Positions 25,360-33,650 of a stretch of 64,000 nt of DNA are shown piece by piece. Where the stretch lies: the NCBI RefSeq assembly GCF_008271805.1, contig NZ_VSRY01000170.1, positions 30,701-94,700 on the forward strand, in the 5' to 3' direction. The notes beneath the pieces were generated by a model that ran no database searches, was not told where the DNA came from, and saw only the letters and a program-made list of their open reading frames with translations. Both the position numbers and the translations under genes were made by a program. Source of the stretch: Streptomyces sp. TRM49041 (GTDB lineage: Bacteria; Actinomycetota; Actinomycetes; Streptomycetales; Streptomycetaceae). Position 1 is the stretch's first letter. The number at the start of each line of letters is the position of its first letter.

Positions 25360-27086
25360 GCGAGAGCCCGGTCCAGCACCTGGACCCCGTCATGGCCGCC
25401 GACCGCGCCGCCGTCGACAACCTGCTGCGCTGCTGGGTGCGGGAGACGGGAGTGGAGCGGCCCGTCGGCAACCTCCTGCGCCTGGAGCTGCCCGCCTCGG
25501 GCACGGCGGTCGAGGCGCCCGTCCTGTACTGGTCGCCCGTCGGCTGGCACCGCTTCGGTCCCGCCCGGCTGCGGTCCGGCACCCCCGCGTCCGCCACCGC
25601 CCTCGCCGCCCTGCTGGGTGTCGAGGCGGCCGACGGGGACCCGGAGTCGGTCATGGACCTCACCGGCTGGGTCAGCGACTCGGTACGCCGCGTCGCGGAG
25701 TTCGTACGGGCCCGCCGGGCCGCGCCCGACGACCCGGCGGGCACGACCGCGTTCCTCGCCGGGGAGCAGGCCCTGATCACCGGGCACCCGCTGCACCCGA
25801 CGCCCAAGAGCCGCGAGGGGCTCTCCGGGACGGAGGCCGCCCGCTACTCCCCCGAGACGCGCGGCAGTTTCCCGCTGCACTGGTTCGCCGCCGACCCGTC
25901 CCTCGTACGGGCGGACTCGTCGCTCGACCGGACAGCCGACGAGCTGCTCGCGCCGTTCGCGGGCGACAGCCCGGCGCGCCCCGCCGGCACGGTCCTGGTG
26001 CCCGCCCACCCGTGGCAGGCGCGGGACGTCGTCCACCGGCCCGCCGTACGTGCCCTGCTGGACGCGGGGCTGCTGTACGACCTCGGCCCGGCCGGTCCCG
26101 CCTGGTCGGCGACGTCGTCGGTGCGGACGCTGTACCGGGCCGACGCGGCGGTCATGCTGAAGCTCTCCCTGGGCCTGCGGATCACCAACTCGCGGCGTGA
26201 GAACATGCGGTCCGAACTGCACCGCGGGCTGGCGGTCGACCGGCTGCTGACGGCCGGTCTGGGCCGGGCCCTGCACGCCGCGCACCCGGGGTTCGCCGTG
26301 GTCCGCGACCCGGCGTGGCTCGCGGTCGACACGTCGCCCGACGGCGGCGAGGGCACCGGCCTCGACGTGGTGGTGCGGGCCAACCCGTTCCTGGCGGACT
26401 CGGTGGCGCAGGCTGTGTGCGTGGCCGGTCTGGTCGCGCCGCGCCCCGACCTGCCCGGCGGCCGGTCGTGGCTCGCGACGCTGGTGCGGGGGCTCGCCGA
26501 GCGCGCCGGGCGGCCCGTCGGCGAGGTCGCCGAGGAGTGGTTCACTCGGTACGCGAAGCGGGTCGTCGCCCCGGTGCTCTGGCTGTACGCCACGTACGGG
26601 CTCGGCCTGGAGGCGCACCAGCAGAACACGCTCGTCGTACTGGACGACGACGGGTGGCCGGTGGGCGGCCGCTACCGGGACAACCAGGGCTACTACTTCT
26701 CGCCCGCCCGCAGCGACGCCCTGTACGGCTGGGTGCCGGGGGTCGGCCGGGACCTGGGCACGTATGTCGCGGACGAGGTCATCGACGAGCGGCTCGTCTA
26801 CTACGTGGGCATCAACAACCTGCTGGGCCTCGTCGGCGCGCAGGGCTCCCAGGGGCTCGCGAACGAGGTGCGGCTGCTGCGGCACGCCGACCGGTTCCTG
26901 GCCGGTGCGGCCGCCGAGCACGGGAAGCGGCTACGGCCGGCGGCGCTGCTGCGGGACGAGCCGACGCTGCGCTGCAAGGCGAACCTGCTGACGCGGGTGC
27001 GCGGCATGGACGAGCTGACGGGTCCGCTGGAGGCGCAGTCGGTGTACGTGGACATCCCCAACCCCATCGCGGAGGTGCGCAAGTGA
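25356..27086 (+). CDS. IucA/IucC-family NIS siderophore synthetase
   Basis: A 576-residue NRPS-independent siderophore synthetase, which condenses carboxylates with hydroxamate amines through an acyl-adenylate. 'ITGHPLHPTPKSREGLS' (ATP site, His-Pro-x-x-Lys), 'VPAHPWQ', 'SSVRTLYR', 'KLSLGLRITNSRREN' and the C-terminal 'EAHQQNTLVVLDDDGWPVG' with 'YRDNQGYYFS' are all hallmark blocks. Start and stop overlap both neighbours, so hydroxylase, synthetase and acyltransferase form one tightly coupled operon. A single synthetase suggests a DesD-like oligomerising or symmetric product rather than the two-synthetase aerobactin type, but this is inference. Confidence 0.92.
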   Translation: MSESPVQHLDPVMAADRAAVDNLLRCWVRETGVERPVGNLLRLELPASGTAVEAPVLYWSPVGWHRFGPARLRSGTPASATALAALLGVEAADGDPESVMDLTGWVSDSVRRVAEFVRARRAAPDDPAGTTAFLAGEQALITGHPLHPTPKSREGLSGTEAARYSPETRGSFPLHWFAADPSLVRADSSLDRTADELLAPFAGDSPARPAGTVLVPAHPWQARDVVHRPAVRALLDAGLLYDLGPAGPAWSATSSVRTLYRADAAVMLKLSLGLRITNSRRENMRSELHRGLAVDRLLTAGLGRALHAAHPGFAVVRDPAWLAVDTSPDGGEGTGLDVVVRANPFLADSVAQAVCVAGLVAPRPDLPGGRSWLATLVRGLAERAGRPVGEVAEEWFTRYAKRVVAPVLWLYATYGLGLEAHQQNTLVVLDDDGWPVGGRYRDNQGYYFSPARSDALYGWVPGVGRDLGTYVADEVIDERLVYYVGINNLLGLVGAQGSQGLANEVRLLRHADRFLAGAAAEHGKRLRPAALLRDEPTLRCKANLLTRVRGMDELTGPLEAQSVYVDIPNPIAEVRK

Positions 27087-27634
27087 CGTGGGGTCACCTC
27101 GTCATCGCCGAGACGGCCCTGGAGGGAGGCGCGTTCGGGCTGCGGGCGGTCGACCCGGCCGCAGACGCGGGGCTGGTGCACGGGTGGATGAACGACCCGG
27201 AGGTCGCCGAGTACTGGGAGCTGGCCCAGCCCGAGGAGCGGGTCGCGGCGTATCTGCGGGAGCAGGTGGCCAGCGCGCACTCCACGCCGTACATCGGGTG
27301 CGTCGACGGTACGGCGATGAGCTACTGGGAGCTGTACCGGGCGGACCTGGACCCGCTGCGCCACCACTACCCGGCCCGGCCCCGGGACGCGGGCGTGCAC
27401 ATGCTGCTGGGCCCGTCGGCGTACCGGGGGAAGGGGCTCGGGGCGGTGTTGCTGCGCGCGGTGTCGGACTGGCAGCTGCGCACCGACCCGTACGCCGGGC
27501 GGGTCGTCGCCGAGCCGGACGTCCGCAACGTGCGGTCGGTGCGGGCCTTCGAGCAGGCCGGCTTCCGGGTGACCGGGCAGATCGAACTGCCGGTGAAGCG
27601 GGCGGTGTTCATGGTCCGCGAGCGCGCGGCATGA
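27083..27634 (+). CDS. GNAT-type siderophore N-acyltransferase (IucB/MbtK-like)
   Basis: A 183-residue acyltransferase starting at the GTG that overlaps the synthetase stop (GTGA). The family features 'LVHGWMNDPEVAEYWEL' near the start, 'PYIGCVDGTAMSYWELYRA' (substrate face) and the acyl-CoA-binding 'HMLLGPSAYRGKGLGAVLLR' are present. In siderophore operons such proteins acylate the N6-hydroxyl group of hydroxylysine or hydroxycadaverine. The C-terminal 'VRAFEQAGFRVTGQIELP' is also typical. Completes the hydroxamate-forming gene set. Confidence 0.9.
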   Translation: MTWGHLVIAETALEGGAFGLRAVDPAADAGLVHGWMNDPEVAEYWELAQPEERVAAYLREQVASAHSTPYIGCVDGTAMSYWELYRADLDPLRHHYPARPRDAGVHMLLGPSAYRGKGLGAVLLRAVSDWQLRTDPYAGRVVAEPDVRNVRSVRAFEQAGFRVTGQIELPVKRAVFMVRERAA

Positions 27635-27749
27635 CGGCGGCGCCGTGGGCCGCTCCGCCTGCGGGCACCGCGCTCCTGCCCGTACCGGGCGACGGGGGCG
27701 GGACGCCCGCGAGAGATCCGCCGGTCGACGAGCAGTCCCCCGACGGTGT

Positions 27750-27866
27750 CTTACCGCCATCGCCCCGGCGGAGATCCCGTCGGGCCTCCCGTCAGGCCTC
27801 CTGGCGGCGCTGCTCGGTACGCCGTACTTCGTGTGGCAGCTGCGGCGGGGGCACCCTGCCGACTGA
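27750..27866 (+). pseudogene. Remnant of an FecCD-type iron-siderophore permease (C-terminus only)
   Basis: In one frame this stretch reads LTAIAPAEIPSGLPSGLLAA followed by LLGTPYFVWQLRRG and a stop. That is the conserved end of FecCD/BtuC permeases (AP-x-E-(I/L)P-x-G-(x)n-T/A-ALLG-x-P-(Y/F)F-x-W-L-(L)-R). Upstream sequence in this frame shows no permease-like hydrophobic segments. It lies 115 bases after the acyltransferase gene, where an uptake transporter would be expected. I read it as the surviving tail of a deleted uptake gene. A coincidental match is less likely given the ordered motif. Confidence 0.65.
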
Positions 27867-27920
27867 CGGCGTGGGGCGGCGGGACCGTGGCGCGGAGTGT
27901 CCGCGAAGGACCCGCACGCC

Positions 27921-27975
27921 CGGCCGCGGGCGGTCGGTCAGCGGCCGCGGGCGGTCGGTCAGCGGCCGCGGGCGG
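27921..27975. repeat. 21-base tandem repeat across the photolyase stop codon
   Basis: 2.6 perfect copies of a 21-base unit beginning CGGCCGCGGGCGGTCGGTCA (27921-27941, 27942-27962, 27963-27975). The photolyase stop (TCA at 27959-27961 on the plus strand) lies in copy two; copy three codes its last residues. Confidence 0.8.
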
Positions 27976-29329
27976 CCCGGAACCGGGCGAGACCGTCGGG
28001 TAGGTCGACGATCGGCGCCGGGTAGCCGCCACGGACCCGGTCGCGGACGGCCGGTTTCCACGGCTCGTGCACGGCCGGTCCTTCGATGCCGGCCAGCTCG
28101 GGCACCCAGCGACGCACGTAGGCGCCCTGGGGGTCGTAACGGCGGCCCTGCAGCACGGGGTTGAGGACCCGGTTCGGCCGGGTGTCGGTGCCCGTGCCCG
28201 CGACCCACTGCCAGTTGAGCTGGTTGTTGGCGATGTCGCCGTCGACCAGGAGCTCCAGGAAGTGCCGTGCGCCGATGCGCCAGTCGACGTACAGGGTCTT
28301 GGTGAGGAAGCTCGCTGCCAGGAGGCGGCCCCGGTTGTGCGTCCAGCCCTCGTGGGCGAGCCGGCGCATGGTCGCGTCGACGACCGGGTAACCGGTGCGG
28401 CCCCGCTTCCATGCCTCGATGTCGGCCGCGGCGGTATGCCCGGTGCGCCAGCGGTCGCCTCGGGTGCGGTAGTCGTCGTGGGCGGCGGCGGGACGAGCGG
28501 CGAGCAGCTGGCGGTGGAAGTCGCGCCAGCACAGCTGCCGTACGAACGCCTCGGCGCCGGGTCCGCCCGCGGCGCGGGCGCGGTGTACGGCCTCGGCGGC
28601 GGACACGGTGCCGAAGTGCAGATGGGGGGAGAGCCGCGAGGTGGCGTCGCCCGCGAGGTCGTCGTGGCGTTCGCCGTACGCGTCGAGCGGGCCGCGCAGC
28701 CAGGCCGTCAGAAGCCGCCGGCCCTCGGTCTCGCCGCCGGCCGCGAGACCCGGCGAGGTGCCGGCCACCTCGGCCCGGGACGGCAGGCGCTCGGAGCGGA
28801 CACCCTCCGGGACCGGCACCCGGCGGGGCGCGGCGAGGGGTTCACGCAGCCGCTCGGCGGACCAGCGTCGGAAGTACGGCCCGAAGACGGCGTAGTGGTC
28901 GGAGTCCTGCGGGGTGACCGCCCCGGGAGGCAGGGCGGTACCCACCCCGTCGTGCACGCGCAGCGCCCGTCCCCGGCCTTCCAGGGCGGTGCGGAGCCGG
29001 TCCTCTCGCCGCTGGGCGTAGCCGCTGTGGTCGGCGGCCATATGGACCTCGGTGGCGTCTGCCTCGTGCGCGACCGCGCACACGACGTCCACCACCCGCC
29101 CCGAGCGGACGACGAGCCGCCCGCCGCACCGCAGCAGACCCTCGTCGAGGCCGGTGAGGCAGTCGGCGAGGAACGCGGCGCGGTTGGGCGGGGCGAACCC
29201 GGCGGCGGCGATGGCGTCGTCACGCACGAACAGCGGGACGACGGTGTCGTGCGCGCGCAGGGCGGCGCGCAGCGGCGGGTGGTCGTGCAGGCGCAGGTCT
29301 GCCGTGAACACGACGACAGCCGTGGTCAT
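27959..29329 (-). CDS. phr: Deoxyribodipyrimidine photolyase
   Basis: A 456-residue DNA photolyase of the class I CPD type, which uses light and FAD to split UV-induced pyrimidine dimers. The N-terminal antenna domain begins 'VVVFTADLRLHDHPPLRAAL'. The FAD domain has 'SRLSPHLHFGTVSAAE', 'FVRQLCWRDFHRQLL', 'GYPVVDATMRRLAHEGWTHN' and 'NNQLNWQWVAGTGTDTRP', all standard cofactor- and DNA-contacting blocks. Length is normal. It is the second gene of a pair; its start overlaps the stop of the SDR-DUF2867 gene (ATGA). Confidence 0.93.
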   Translation of the reverse strand: MTTAVVVFTADLRLHDHPPLRAALRAHDTVVPLFVRDDAIAAAGFAPPNRAAFLADCLTGLDEGLLRCGGRLVVRSGRVVDVVCAVAHEADATEVHMAADHSGYAQRREDRLRTALEGRGRALRVHDGVGTALPPGAVTPQDSDHYAVFGPYFRRWSAERLREPLAAPRRVPVPEGVRSERLPSRAEVAGTSPGLAAGGETEGRRLLTAWLRGPLDAYGERHDDLAGDATSRLSPHLHFGTVSAAEAVHRARAAGGPGAEAFVRQLCWRDFHRQLLAARPAAAHDDYRTRGDRWRTGHTAAADIEAWKRGRTGYPVVDATMRRLAHEGWTHNRGRLLAASFLTKTLYVDWRIGARHFLELLVDGDIANNQLNWQWVAGTGTDTRPNRVLNPVLQGRRYDPQGAYVRRWVPELAGIEGPAVHEPWKPAVRDRVRGGYPAPIVDLPDGLARFRAARGR

Positions 29330-30849
29330 GTTCTCGCTCCTCCGGCGGCGGACTGTTTCACGGCGGCCTTGGTGATGTTACGGGCCATGCCGCCGAAGAC
29401 GGCGGCGTGGAACGGCGAGACGCTCCACCAGTACGCGTGTCCGAGAAGCCCGTGCGGATGGAACAGGGCACGCTGCCGGTAGCGGGCGCGCCCTGGTCCG
29501 TCCTCCTCGACGTACATCTCCAGCCAGGCCAGTCCGGGGAGGCGCATCTCGGCGCGCAGCCGCAGCAGTCGGCCGGGCTCCACCTCCTCGACGCGCCAGA
29601 AGTCCAGCGAGTCGCCGACGCGCAGCCGCGCGGCGTCGCGTCGGCCGCGGCGCAGTCCCACGCCGCCGACGAGCCGGTCCAGCCATCCTCGGACGGCCCA
29701 GGCGAGCGGGAAGGCGTACCAGCCGTTGTCGCCGCCGATGCCCTCGACGACCCGCCACAGCTGCTGGGGGGTGGCATCGACCGCCAGTTCCCGCTCGTCG
29801 GTGTAGAGGCTGCCGCCCGCCCAGTCGGGATCGGTCGGCAGCGGGTCGCTGGGGGCGCCGGGGACGGACGCGGACGACCAGCGGGTGGCGACCTCCGCCT
29901 CGCGGACGCGACGCAGGGCGAGCACGAGTGCCTCGTCGCTGCTGATGGGCTCTCCGGGTGCGTCGGGCACGTACCGGGCGATGTCGTGTTCCCGGCAGAC
30001 CACCTCGTGGCGCAGGGACTCGGCGAGGGGGCGTGCGATGGACGGGGGCACGGGGGTGACGAGGCCGATCCAGAGGCTGGACAGACGGAGGGTCAGTACG
30101 GGCACGGGGAGGATGAGTCGCGGCGGCAGGCCGGCGACGGCGGCGTAGCGCTGCATCAGGTCGCGGTAGGTCAGCACGTCCGCGCCGCCGATGTCGAAGA
30201 CGCGGTGGACGTCGGGCGGCATGCCCGCACTGCCGACCAGGTAGCGCAGGACGTCCCGGATGGCGATGGGCTGGATGCGGGTGCGCACCCAGCTGGGGGT
30301 GACCATGACGGGGAGGCGTTCGGTGAGGTAGCGGAGCATCTCGAAGGAGGCGGAGCCGGAGCCGAGGATGACGGCGGCCCGAAGCACCGTGGTCGGGACG
30401 CCCGAGCCGAGCAGGATCCGTCCGACCTCGCTCCGGGACCGCAGGTGCGGGGAGAGCTGCCGCTCGGGCACGCCCGCGGGGGTGAGGCCGCCGAGGTAGA
30501 CGATGCGCCGGACCCCCGCGGCCCGGGCCTGCGCCCCGAACAGGGTCGCGGCCCGGCGGTCGGTCTCCTCGAATCCCGATCCGCCGCCGAGGGCGTGCAC
30601 CAGGTAGTACGCGACGCGGACGCCGACCATGGCGTCGCGGAGCGACTCCTCGTCCGTGACGTCGCCGCGGACGACCTCCACCCGGTGCGCCCAGGGTTGG
30701 TCGCGCAGCTTGCCGGGTGACCGTGCAAGGCAGCGGACCCGGTGGCCCGCGTCCAGCAGTTCGGGCACGAGCCGGCCGCCGATGTAGCCGGTCGCCCCGG
30801 TGACCAGGCAGAGCGGGCCTCCCTCCGGGGTGCGGCCGTCGTCCTCCAT
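29326..30849 (-). CDS. NAD(P)-binding SDR protein with C-terminal DUF2867 domain
   Basis: A 507-residue two-domain protein. Residues 1-about 300 form an atypical SDR ('LVTGATGYIGGRLVPELLDA', 'GFEETDRRAATLFG', 'VRRIVYLGGL'). The C-terminal about 180 residues are a DUF2867/SRPBCC-like domain ('ELAVDATPQQLWRVVEGIGG' ... 'HPHGLLGHAYWWSVSPFHAA'). I chose the ATG at 30849 because GGAGGAG sits directly before it; a further ATG at 30873 lacks a site. This architecture is commonly found beside photolyase genes in actinomycetes, suggesting a light- or pigment-linked function, but the substrate is unknown. Confidence 0.85.
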   Translation of the reverse strand: MEDDGRTPEGGPLCLVTGATGYIGGRLVPELLDAGHRVRCLARSPGKLRDQPWAHRVEVVRGDVTDEESLRDAMVGVRVAYYLVHALGGGSGFEETDRRAATLFGAQARAAGVRRIVYLGGLTPAGVPERQLSPHLRSRSEVGRILLGSGVPTTVLRAAVILGSGSASFEMLRYLTERLPVMVTPSWVRTRIQPIAIRDVLRYLVGSAGMPPDVHRVFDIGGADVLTYRDLMQRYAAVAGLPPRLILPVPVLTLRLSSLWIGLVTPVPPSIARPLAESLRHEVVCREHDIARYVPDAPGEPISSDEALVLALRRVREAEVATRWSSASVPGAPSDPLPTDPDWAGGSLYTDERELAVDATPQQLWRVVEGIGGDNGWYAFPLAWAVRGWLDRLVGGVGLRRGRRDAARLRVGDSLDFWRVEEVEPGRLLRLRAEMRLPGLAWLEMYVEEDGPGRARYRQRALFHPHGLLGHAYWWSVSPFHAAVFGGMARNITKAAVKQSAAGGART

Positions 30850-30958
30850 GGCTCCTCCGTCCGTGCGGTCCAAGTTCCACAGTGGGCCGTCTTCCCGTGT
30901 TCCGCTTTCGCGGGGTCGTCCGGTACGGACGCGGCGGAGTGTTCTATAGGCTGACCAG

Positions 30959-31459
30959 GTGGTGACAGAGGATGGTCAGGCGGACGAGGACACCGGGGGT
31001 GAACAGCGGCGTTCCCCGGCGGACCTGCAGGCGTTCGCCGTGCAGCTGCGCCGGATGAACGGCGAGATCAACAGGCTTGTGCACGCGTTCGCGGTGAGCC
31101 AGGGGCTGCACGCGACGGACGTCCAGGCACTCGCCGCGATCCTCGACGCACCCGAGCCCATGACTCCGACCCGGTTGCGGGAGCACCTCGGTCTGACGTC
31201 GGGAGCGGTGACGGCGTGCCTCGACCGGCTGGAGCGGGCGGGGCACATCCGCCGGTCGCGGGACAGCGCCGACCGGCGGGTGGTCCATCTGCACTACGTG
31301 TCCGGGGCGCGGGCCGCCGCCCGTACGTTCTTCCATCCGCTGGCCCTTGCCGCGGACAGTGCGCGGGCGCGGTTCACGGCGGAGGAGCTGGAGACGGCGC
31401 TGCGTTTCCTGACCGCGGTGAACGACGAGCTGGGAGCGCGGGACACGCCTCACCGCTGA
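30959..31459 (+). CDS. MarR-family transcriptional regulator
   Basis: A 166-residue winged-helix repressor. The DNA-binding region 'MTPTRLREHLGLTSGAVTAC' followed by 'LDRLERAGHIRRSRDSADRR' is classic MarR. The GTG at 30959 (a second GTG follows at 30962) is the start; no better ribosome-binding site was seen upstream. It is divergent from the SDR/photolyase pair (109-base gap) and 88 bases upstream of an MMPL exporter, the usual arrangement for a MarR that controls its neighbouring efflux gene. Confidence 0.85.
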   Translation: MVTEDGQADEDTGGEQRRSPADLQAFAVQLRRMNGEINRLVHAFAVSQGLHATDVQALAAILDAPEPMTPTRLREHLGLTSGAVTACLDRLERAGHIRRSRDSADRRVVHLHYVSGARAAARTFFHPLALAADSARARFTAEELETALRFLTAVNDELGARDTPHR

Positions 31460-31482
31460 GGACATCGTGTGCGGACGGGTCA

Positions 31483-31530
31483 CGAGATTTACTTCAATCA
31501 TTGAGATAGTTTCTGATTGAGTTAGTTCTC
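31483..31530 (+). promoter_or_regulatory. AT-rich promoter with palindromic MarR-type site before the MMPL gene
   Basis: A stretch strikingly AT-rich for this genome. It includes TCAAT-C-ATTGA at 31494-31504 (perfect 5-base arms), and a second related half-site CTGATTGAG at about 31513-31521. This is the likely promoter and operator for the exporter gene and probably for autoregulation by the MarR protein. Confidence 0.6.
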
Positions 31531-31547
31531 TCTTCCGCAGGAGCATC

Positions 31548-33650
31548 ATGTCTACGTTTCCGCCCCTCGCGCGCCGGCTGCTACCGGTTCTGCTCATCGC
31601 CGTCTGGTTGGCCGTGGGCGGCGGCCTCGGCCCGTACGCCGGCAAGCTCGGCGAGGTCGCCACGAACGACCAGGCGGCCTTCCTGCCGCAGAGTGCCGAG
31701 TCCACTCGCGTCCTGGAGGAGCAGGAAGCCTTCCGCCAGGAGGAGGCGCTGCCCGTGGTGGTGGTGTGGACGGCGCGGGGCGGGCCCGTCACGGAGGCGC
31801 AGCGGCAGGCGGCGACCGGCTCGCTCGCCTCGCTCACCGGCACCGAGGGCGTCGTGGGCCGAGCCTCCCCCGCCGTGCCGTCCGAGGACGGCGAGGCGCT
31901 CCAGGCCACGCTGCAGCTACGGCCCGACCTCGGTGACGAGCTCGTCGGCACGCTCGACCGTGTCCGCGCCGCCGCCGAAGACGTCCCGGACACCCGGGTC
32001 TGGCTCGCGGGCCCGGCGGCGACGCAGGCCGATCTGTCGGAAGCCTTCGCGGGCATCGACGGCCTGCTGCTAGGCGTCGCCCTGACGGCCGTGCTGCTCA
32101 TCCTGCTGGTGGTGTACCGCAGCGTTCTGCTCCCGCTCCTGGTGATCGCGGGCTCCGTCTTCGCCCTGGCCCTCGCGAGCGCGGTGGTGTACGCCCTCGC
32201 CGACCAAGACGTCGTCCGCGTCGACGGCCAGGTGCAGGGCATCCTCTTCATCCTGGTCATCGGCGCGGCGACCGACTACGCGCTCCTGCTCACCGCGCGC
32301 TACCGGGAGGAACTCTCCCGCCGGGACGACCGCTTCGCCGCGATGCTGTCGGCGCTGCGCCAGTCGTACGGGCCGATCGTGGCGAGCGCCGCCACGGTCG
32401 CCCTCGGCCTGCTGGCGCTGCTCCTCAGCGACCTCACCAACACCCGCGCGCTCGGCCCGGTCGGCGCCATCGGCATCGTGTGTGCCGTACTGAGCGCGCT
32501 GACTTTCCTCCCCGCCGTGCTGGTCCTGCTCGGACGGGCGGCCTACTGGCCGGCCTCGCCCGGCCACCGGGCTCTGCCGAACGGCCGCGGCCTGTGGCCG
32601 AGGGTGGCCGCCCTGGTCGACCGGGCACCGCGCAAGGTCTGGGCGGTCACGCTGGTCGCGCTGCTGGCGTGCTCGGCCTTCGCCCCCACGCTCACCGCCA
32701 AGGGTGTCCCCCTGGACGAGATCTTCGTCGACGACGCGCCGTCCGTGGCCGCGGCGGACGTGCTCGGCGAGCACTTCCCGGGCGGCGCCGGAAACCCCGC
32801 CGTCATCGTGGGCGACGCCGGAAGGCTGCCCGCGGTGACCGAGGCGGCCGCGGGCACCGCGGGCGTGGACTCGGTGGTACCGGTCACCGCCTCGGGCCGG
32901 CCGGGCGACGGGCCGCCGCTCACGGTCGACGGGCGCGTCCGGCTGTACGCCACCCTGGAGGCCGCACCGGACAGCGACGCCGCCGAGGAGACGCTGGTGC
33001 GGCTGCGCGATGCCGTCCACGCCGTACCGGACGCCGACGCGCTCGTGGGCGGTTACACCGCGCAGCGGTACGACACACAGGTCACGGCGCAGCGCGACCG
33101 CGCGGTCATCGTCCCGGTGGTGCTGGTGATCATCCTGCTCATCCTGGTGGGACTGCTGCGCTCACTGGTCGTGCCGGTCCTGCTGGTCGCCACCGTCGCC
33201 CTCAGCTTCCTCGCCACGCTGGGCATCTCCGCCGTCGTCTTCCAGTGGCTCCTGGGCTTCAGCGGCACGGACGCCTCGGTGCCGCTGTACGGCTTCGTGT
33301 TCCTGGTGGCGCTGGGGGTCGACTACAACATCTTCCTCATGTCGCGGGTGCGCGAGGAGGCGCTTCTGCACGGGACCCGGGAGGGCGTGCGGCGGGGCCT
33401 GACCGCCACGGGCGGCGTCATCACCTCGGCGGGTGTCGTGCTGGCCGCGACCTTCGCCGCGCTCGCCGTGATTCCGCTGGCGTTCCTGCTGCAGATCGCC
33501 TTCATCGTCGCCTTCGGCGTGCTGCTCGACACCCTGGTGGTGCGTTCGCTGCTGGTGCCCGCCCTGGTCCGGGACATCGGGCCGCGGTCGTGGTGGCCGA
33601 GCGCCCTCGGAACCCGCCTCAGAACACCGAAAGACCCGTCAGCGTCGTGA
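31548..33650 (+). CDS. MMPL-family RND transporter
   Basis: A 700-residue RND-superfamily exporter with two repeats, each of an outer loop followed by five to six membrane segments. Segment 1 is 'RLLPVLLIAVWLAVGGGLG'. Charged intramembrane patterns 'GAATDYALLLTARYREEL' (first half) and 'LGVDYNIFLMSRVREEAL' (second half) carry the proton-relay Asp residues of MMPL proteins. TCCGCAGGAG precedes the ATG. It may export lipids, siderophores or antibiotics; the adjacent MarR suggests drug-inducible efflux. Its last 32 bases overlap the convergent glutaminase gene. Confidence 0.9.
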   Translation: MSTFPPLARRLLPVLLIAVWLAVGGGLGPYAGKLGEVATNDQAAFLPQSAESTRVLEEQEAFRQEEALPVVVVWTARGGPVTEAQRQAATGSLASLTGTEGVVGRASPAVPSEDGEALQATLQLRPDLGDELVGTLDRVRAAAEDVPDTRVWLAGPAATQADLSEAFAGIDGLLLGVALTAVLLILLVVYRSVLLPLLVIAGSVFALALASAVVYALADQDVVRVDGQVQGILFILVIGAATDYALLLTARYREELSRRDDRFAAMLSALRQSYGPIVASAATVALGLLALLLSDLTNTRALGPVGAIGIVCAVLSALTFLPAVLVLLGRAAYWPASPGHRALPNGRGLWPRVAALVDRAPRKVWAVTLVALLACSAFAPTLTAKGVPLDEIFVDDAPSVAAADVLGEHFPGGAGNPAVIVGDAGRLPAVTEAAAGTAGVDSVVPVTASGRPGDGPPLTVDGRVRLYATLEAAPDSDAAEETLVRLRDAVHAVPDADALVGGYTAQRYDTQVTAQRDRAVIVPVVLVIILLILVGLLRSLVVPVLLVATVALSFLATLGISAVVFQWLLGFSGTDASVPLYGFVFLVALGVDYNIFLMSRVREEALLHGTREGVRRGLTATGGVITSAGVVLAATFAALAVIPLAFLLQIAFIVAFGVLLDTLVVRSLLVPALVRDIGPRSWWPSALGTRLRTPKDPSAS

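Noticed and set aside
23652..27086. A 1144-codon open frame running across the hydroxylase and synthetase genes
   Set aside because: Only the part from 25356 is a real gene; the upstream part is a Pro/Arg-rich shadow frame of the hydroxylase with no domain.
27921..27975. Possible CRISPR-like array
   Set aside because: Repeats are contiguous 21-base units with no spacers, so it is a plain tandem repeat.
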